Source of the DNA: Opitutaceae bacterium
GTDB lineage: Bacteria; Verrucomicrobiota; Verrucomicrobiia; Opitutales; Opitutaceae
Reading direction: 5' to 3'
NCBI GenBank assembly: GCA_016794785.1
Contig: JAEUHC010000014.1
Coordinates: forward strand, 248,001 to 312,000
DNA: 64,000 nucleotides
Part shown: piece by piece, positions 59,914 through 64,000 of the stretch
Position numbering within the stretch: position 1 is the stretch's first letter
Layout: the number at the start of each line of letters is the position of its first letter
Position numbers and translations under genes: made by a program
The notes under the pieces: model-generated
Database searches by the model: none
The model's input: the letters and a program-made list of their open reading frames with translations, nothing else
Told to the model about the DNA's origin: nothing

Positions 59914-61925
59914 GCACATCGAGGGAAACCCGAATGGAACCATCGCGCGCTTTTCTCACCACGCTCGCCGTCCTGATTGCGCTGCTGCACGCCGTGCTGG
60001 CCGTCACCGCCACCGGAGAAAAGAGCATGACGTCCGACGAGATCGCGCACCTCGTCGCCGGCCACGCCTACAACACGCGCGGCGACTACCGTCTCCAACC
60101 CGAAAACGGCAACCTGCCCCAGCGCATCGCCGCGCTGCCGATGTCCCTCGCCGGCGTGCCGCAGCCGCCCGTGACGCGCGAGTCGTGGCGCACGGCCGAC
60201 GTGTGGAACTACGGCCACGAGCTTTTCTACCGGCAGGGCATCGTCGCCGACCAGTGGCTCTGGCTCGGCCGCGGCATGATCGCGCTCATGAGCGCGGCGA
60301 CGGGGCTGCTGATCTTCTTCTGGTCGCGCGCGCTCTTCGGGTGGCGCGGGGCGTTTCTCTCGCTCGCTCTCTTTGTGTTCTGCCCCGCGTTTCTGGCGCA
60401 CGGCGCGCTCGCGACCTCGGATGTGACGATGACGTTCTTCTTCGTCGCCTCGGTCGGCGCCTGGTGGCGGCACCTGGAGCAGCCCGGCGCGAGGTGGGCC
60501 GCCGTAAGCGCGATCACACTCGGTCTCGCCTTCGTCGCGAAATTCTCCGCCGTGTTGCTGCCGCTGATGCTGGCGATCATCGGCCTCGGCTGGGCGGCGG
60601 GCGCCGCGCGCGCGGGCGGCTGGGGTGCGCCGCTTCGGCGGCTCGCCCGCACCACGCTCGTCCATGCGTTCGCCACCTGGGCGATCATCTGGGTGTTCTA
60701 CGGATTCCGGTTCAGCGCCTTTGCGCCGGAGCTGGCGGAGGGCGCCAACTTCAACCACGGCTGGACATGGATTCTGCCCGGCATGGGCGCCTCCGGCACC
60801 GTGATCGTGGCGCTGCGCGACGCACACGTGCTGCCCGAGGCATGGCTCTATGGCCTGGCCTTCGTGCTGCAATTCGCGAAGGCCCGGGGCGCGTTCATGA
60901 GCGGCGACTACAGCGTGACGGGATGGGTGACCTTCTTCCCCTTCGCGTTCGTGATCAAGACCACGCTCCCGCTGCTGCTCCTGCTCGCTGGCGGCGCGAT
61001 TGCGGGCGGGTTTGCCGCGGCGCGGAAAAAGATCGCCGCGCTCCGGCCGTTGCTGCCGCTCGCGCCGCTGTTCGCCGTTTACTGGGCCACTTCGCTGGCG
61101 AGCAATCTCAACATCGGCCACCGCCACATCCTGCCCACGTATCCGGTGCTCTTCATCGCCGCGGGCTGGCTCGGACGCTGGCTCGATGGCCGACGGCCGT
61201 TCATGGCGATCGCGATAGCGGGTCTGACGATGTGGCACGCCGGCGAGTCGCTGCGCGCGCGGCCGCACTACCTCGCCTATTTCAATCCCATCGTCGGCGG
61301 CTCCGAAAACGGCTGGCGCCACCTCGTGGACAGCTCCCTCGACTGGGGCCAGGACCTGCCGGGGCTGAAGCGCTGGCTCGACGCGAACGCCCGCGGCGAA
61401 CGCGTCTTCCTCTCCTACTTCGGCACCGGTGATCCCGGCCACGAGGGCATCCGCGCGACGCAGCTGCCGACCTTGCCCGACGTCGGTCCGCCGCGCCGCT
61501 GGCATGCGCTCGCTCCCGGCATCTACGCGATCAGCGCGACGATGCTCCAGCACGTTTACAGCAAGGTCCGCGGCGACTGGACGCTCGAACTGGAAAAGGA
61601 ATACCAGCAGCTCCGCGCGACCGAGCCCGATCTGCTCGCGTTTCAGAATGATCCGGCCCACCGCGCCGCGCTGCTGCGCGATGTGCCCGCGGAGAACTGG
61701 AGCATCGCCTGGAAACGTTACGAGCAGCTCCGCTTCGCCCGCCTCTGCCACTACCTGCGCGTGCGCGCCGCCGATGCCGCCATCGGCCACTCGATTCGCA
61801 TCTACCGGCTCAATGCCGCCGAGATCGAGGGAGCCACCGGGCCGTCTCTCGACGCCTGGCGCCAACTGATCGAGCGCACCGTGACTCGGGCGGAGCCTAC
61901 TGCGCCGGCGGCGTCTCCGCGCTAA
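59910..61925 (+). CDS. Glycosyltransferase family 39-like membrane protein
   Basis: A 671-residue membrane protein. The first loop has MTSDEIAHLVAGHAYNTRGDYRLQPENGNLPQRIAALP, where the DE pair followed by GHAY is a GT39/PMT-type catalytic loop. Helices continue to about residue 420, including LFVFCPAFLAHGALATSDVTMTFF. The C-terminal ~250 residues are soluble (SYFGTGDPGHEGI). Starts at GTG 59910 overlapping the previous stop; an ATG 24 bases further in is the alternative. It overlaps the convergent gene by 29 bases. Likely transfers sugars from lipid-linked donors. Confidence 0.82.
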   Translation: MSTSRETRMEPSRAFLTTLAVLIALLHAVLAVTATGEKSMTSDEIAHLVAGHAYNTRGDYRLQPENGNLPQRIAALPMSLAGVPQPPVTRESWRTADVWNYGHELFYRQGIVADQWLWLGRGMIALMSAATGLLIFFWSRALFGWRGAFLSLALFVFCPAFLAHGALATSDVTMTFFFVASVGAWWRHLEQPGARWAAVSAITLGLAFVAKFSAVLLPLMLAIIGLGWAAGAARAGGWGAPLRRLARTTLVHAFATWAIIWVFYGFRFSAFAPELAEGANFNHGWTWILPGMGASGTVIVALRDAHVLPEAWLYGLAFVLQFAKARGAFMSGDYSVTGWVTFFPFAFVIKTTLPLLLLLAGGAIAGGFAAARKKIAALRPLLPLAPLFAVYWATSLASNLNIGHRHILPTYPVLFIAAGWLGRWLDGRRPFMAIAIAGLTMWHAGESLRARPHYLAYFNPIVGGSENGWRHLVDSSLDWGQDLPGLKRWLDANARGERVFLSYFGTGDPGHEGIRATQLPTLPDVGPPRRWHALAPGIYAISATMLQHVYSKVRGDWTLELEKEYQQLRATEPDLLAFQNDPAHRAALLRDVPAENWSIAWKRYEQLRFARLCHYLRVRAADAAIGHSIRIYRLNAAEIEGATGPSLDAWRQLIERTVTRAEPTAPAASPR

Positions 61926-63684
61926 TTTCCCTCAGGCGGCAAACCTCAATCCAGCGGCCGCCGAAGCGCTTTCGCGTGACCGGTTCGAGGCGGAAGTTGT
62001 CCGGCAATACATCCTCCGGATCGACGACGAGATCCCCCTCGGCGGTCGTGGGGCGCAGCACGCGGGTCACGAGCACCTCGCGAAACGTCCCGAGCTCGCG
62101 GTGCCACGCGATCTCGGAGCCGCGGCCGCGCGCGAGCGCGGTGTTCACCGCGGGGATGCGACGGAGCAGGTAGGGCATCGTGGCCTTGCTCGTGATGACG
62201 AGGACCGGACCGGGCCGCGCCGCGACTTGCTCAAACTCCCAGTGCAGCTCGTGCATCACCTGGTTGTGCTCGGTGTAGAAACGGTGCGCATACGTCGGCG
62301 CCGCGAACCCCAGCACCCACACGGCGAGACCCGCCGCCGCCACGCGCGTGGCCGGCCAGCGCCGATCGAGCGCGTGCGCGGCCCAGCCGGCCACCAGCGC
62401 AAGCGCGAAGCACAGCGGCAGCGCAAACCGCGACGCGATCGGTTCGTCGAGGCGGCTCCAGTAGTAGAACATCAACAGGCCGAGATTGGCCGCGATAACG
62501 ACGCCGAACCACGCCACCGCGATCTGGGCGGGGGCCCACGCGGGCCGCTCCGCGCGCGGGCGCCGCAGCCAGCGCACGAACGTCAGCGCCACGACCACCA
62601 GGGCCGCGAGGCCCGCGAGCGTCAGCCAGAGCGAGTTGGGCTGGTTCGCGGAGGAGTTGAAAAAGAAGCGGCGCGCACCGTCGAGGTTGCCCTCGAGGTA
62701 GCGCAGGCCGAAGCGGCTCGTGTCGCCCTCGCGCAGCTGCCACAGGATCGGTTTCGACTGCACGAAGCGGTCGAGCCACGCGTAGGGCACGAGCAGCAGC
62801 GGCGCGAGCACGGCCACCCACGGCAGCACGATGCGCCCCGCGCGCCACCAGCCGATCGCCACGATGGCGCCGACCGGCACGACGAAGGCCGCCGATTCGT
62901 AGCGGCATTGCGCAAGCAGGGCCGCCACGATCACGAGCAACGACAGGCGGTCGTCATCGGGCTTTTCCAGGTAGAGCGTGGCGCACAGCAGGGCCACGGC
63001 GATCATCGCGAGGTTGTGCATCTCCATGCCGGCGCCGGTGGCGTTTTGCCCGAAGAGCGGGAGCGTCGCGAGCAATGCCACCGCGAGGCTCGCCGGCCCC
63101 GTGCGCGCGGTGAGCCGGTGCACGAGCCAGTAAACGACCGCGAGGGTCAGGCCCGTGAAAGCCACATTGGCGACGTAGACGTTTTCAACGCGGAAGCCCG
63201 TGAGGTCGTGCAGCAACGAGACGACGAAGGCGAAAAAGTAGGGCCGCTTGTCGAGGAACGTGTCGATCGCGAGCCACGTGCCAGCAAAGTCGTAGGCGCG
63301 GATCGGCGCGCCGATTTCCTTGGTGGCGTGCATGTGCCACGCGGTGCCTTGCAGCACGTATTCGTCGAAGAGCACCTTGTGCGCAAACGCGTCGCTCCAC
63401 ACCGCGAAGAGCGTCGCCGCCACCACCGCAGCCGTGCCCCAGCCCGGACGCCACGCGGTCCACGTCGCGCGCTGCGGCTCCGCCACGCGCGCGGCGAAGA
63501 ACAGCAGGCCCGCGAACAGCGCCAGCATGAACGGATAACCTCCATGCACGATTAGCCGCTCGATTAGCGACGGGGAAAAGAGGCGAAAGCCCAGCAGAAC
63601 CGCCGCGGCCCCGGCCGCCGCAAAGAGCACGAGCCGCGGCCAGGCCGCGCGATCGCCGAGTAGTTGCCCGAGGCGTGGGAGCAT
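61897..63684 (-). CDS. Multi-spanning GT-C-like membrane protein
   Basis: A 595-residue membrane protein, 11-12 helices to about residue 475, then a soluble C-terminal domain of ~120 residues. The first periplasmic loop, HKVLFDEYVLQGTAWHMHATKEIGAP, has the DEY acidic pair of GT-C transferases, and DKRPYFFAFVVSLLHDLTGF follows. It lies 22 bases after the next gene on the minus strand. Its 3' end overlaps the convergent GT39-like gene by 29 bases. Function likely in envelope glycan synthesis. Confidence 0.75.
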   Translation of the reverse strand: MLPRLGQLLGDRAAWPRLVLFAAAGAAAVLLGFRLFSPSLIERLIVHGGYPFMLALFAGLLFFAARVAEPQRATWTAWRPGWGTAAVVAATLFAVWSDAFAHKVLFDEYVLQGTAWHMHATKEIGAPIRAYDFAGTWLAIDTFLDKRPYFFAFVVSLLHDLTGFRVENVYVANVAFTGLTLAVVYWLVHRLTARTGPASLAVALLATLPLFGQNATGAGMEMHNLAMIAVALLCATLYLEKPDDDRLSLLVIVAALLAQCRYESAAFVVPVGAIVAIGWWRAGRIVLPWVAVLAPLLLVPYAWLDRFVQSKPILWQLREGDTSRFGLRYLEGNLDGARRFFFNSSANQPNSLWLTLAGLAALVVVALTFVRWLRRPRAERPAWAPAQIAVAWFGVVIAANLGLLMFYYWSRLDEPIASRFALPLCFALALVAGWAAHALDRRWPATRVAAAGLAVWVLGFAAPTYAHRFYTEHNQVMHELHWEFEQVAARPGPVLVITSKATMPYLLRRIPAVNTALARGRGSEIAWHRELGTFREVLVTRVLRPTTAEGDLVVDPEDVLPDNFRLEPVTRKRFGGRWIEVCRLREISAETPPAQ

Positions 63685-63706
63685 CGCGTGCGTGAGACCG
63701 CCCGGG

Positions 63707-64000
63707 TCAGGGCAGCTTCTTCATGAAGTTCTCCAGGAAGAGCTGGCGCGCTTTCTCGATTTCGGCGCGGTCGGCGGGAGGCTTGGGTGCCGTGGCCGGC
63801 GGCGCGGCGAGCGAAACGTCGCCTTCCTTGATGTCGATCACGCGGCTGATGCGCGAGATGTGCTCCGGGTGCATCCGCTCCTCCAGCACGGTCTCAAGCA
63901 CGAAGGCCGGCCCGAGATCATCGCCGTCTCGCAGCACGGGTTTCGCCCCGTCGCCCAGATCGAGCTTGAGGCGCTGGAAGACGAAGATGTCGGAGAAAAT
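63707..64000 (-). CDS. C-terminal part of an unidentified protein (partial)
   Basis: The minus-strand frame is open from the right edge of the window to the stop at 63707, giving about 97 C-terminal residues; the start lies outside. Visible are IFVFQRLKLDLGDGAKP, ETVLEERMHPEHISRISRVID and a Pro/Ala linker before EIEKARQLFLENFMKKLP. No motif identifies the family. It is 22 bases upstream of the GT-C-like gene and probably in its operon. Confidence 0.6.
   Translation of the reverse strand: MFSDIFVFQRLKLDLGDGAKPVLRDGDDLGPAFVLETVLEERMHPEHISRISRVIDIKEGDVSLAAPPATAPKPPADRAEIEKARQLFLENFMKKLP

Noticed and set aside
1..64000. tRNA, rRNA, riboswitch or CRISPR features
   Set aside because: None could be recognised by eye in intergenic spaces; a covariance-model search would be needed to exclude small RNAs.

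Overview
The window is high-GC DNA, almost certainly from a Verrucomicrobiota bacterium of the Opitutaceae type. Evidence for this is inference from gene content: two large TonB-dependent receptors with internal-repeat tails, DUF1080 keto-glycoside hydrolase, several Gfo/Idh/MocA oxidoreductases and xylose-isomerase-like TIM barrels, a pseudopilin-like protein, mostly non-Shine-Dalgarno, pyrimidine-rich start regions, and many short palindromic intergenic repeats. No rRNA, tRNA, CRISPR array, prophage or plasmid origin was seen.

Region 1 (1-10165) is a surface-polysaccharide locus: glycosyltransferases, FkbM-type and other methyltransferases, a Wzx-type flippase and a large membrane protein. 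Seven minus-strand genes (8346 down to 2073) are packed with 1-4 nt overlaps or 3 nt gaps and look translationally coupled. Region 2 (10212-17330) holds a SulP anion transporter with a tandem universal stress protein, an AraC regulator divergent from a TonB receptor, and rsgA preceded by an attenuator-like leader. Region 3 (17726-28895) has a secreted PQQ-type beta-propeller, an outer-membrane-like protein, a giant AsmA/TamB-like protein, RNA-modification genes (YhbY, RsuA), an esterase and the MsrPQ methionine sulfoxide repair pair.

Region 4 (29167-43208 and 48306-52334) is a sugar-acquisition and catabolism region: a SusC-like TonB receptor with a secreted partner, a 2-hydroxyacid dehydrogenase, two TIM-barrel isomerase/epimerases, three Gfo/Idh/MocA dehydrogenases, an SDR, a DUF1080 protein, an MFS permease and a sialidase-like BNR protein. 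The set resembles the oxidation/elimination route in which a sugar is oxidised at C3 and the 3-keto-glycoside is then cleaved. A RAYT (REP-associated tyrosine transposase) bracketed by its own palindromes sits inside it. Between the two halves are an ABC-2 exporter whose permease carries an unusual extra C-terminal domain, a pseudopilin-like protein, a VTT-like membrane protein and a VapBC-type toxin-antitoxin pair.

Region 5 (52467-64000) starts with rlmN and continues with a second envelope-glycan locus: two GT2 enzymes, a methyltransferase and four large multi-spanning membrane proteins of the GT39/GT-C kind. The right edge cuts an unidentified gene.

At least seven kinds of palindromic repeat are dispersed in the intergenic spaces. 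Those of the GGTGGGGCC and GTAGGGCG kinds abut stop codons, while the CTGTG/CACAG-rich kind mostly lies just before start codons.
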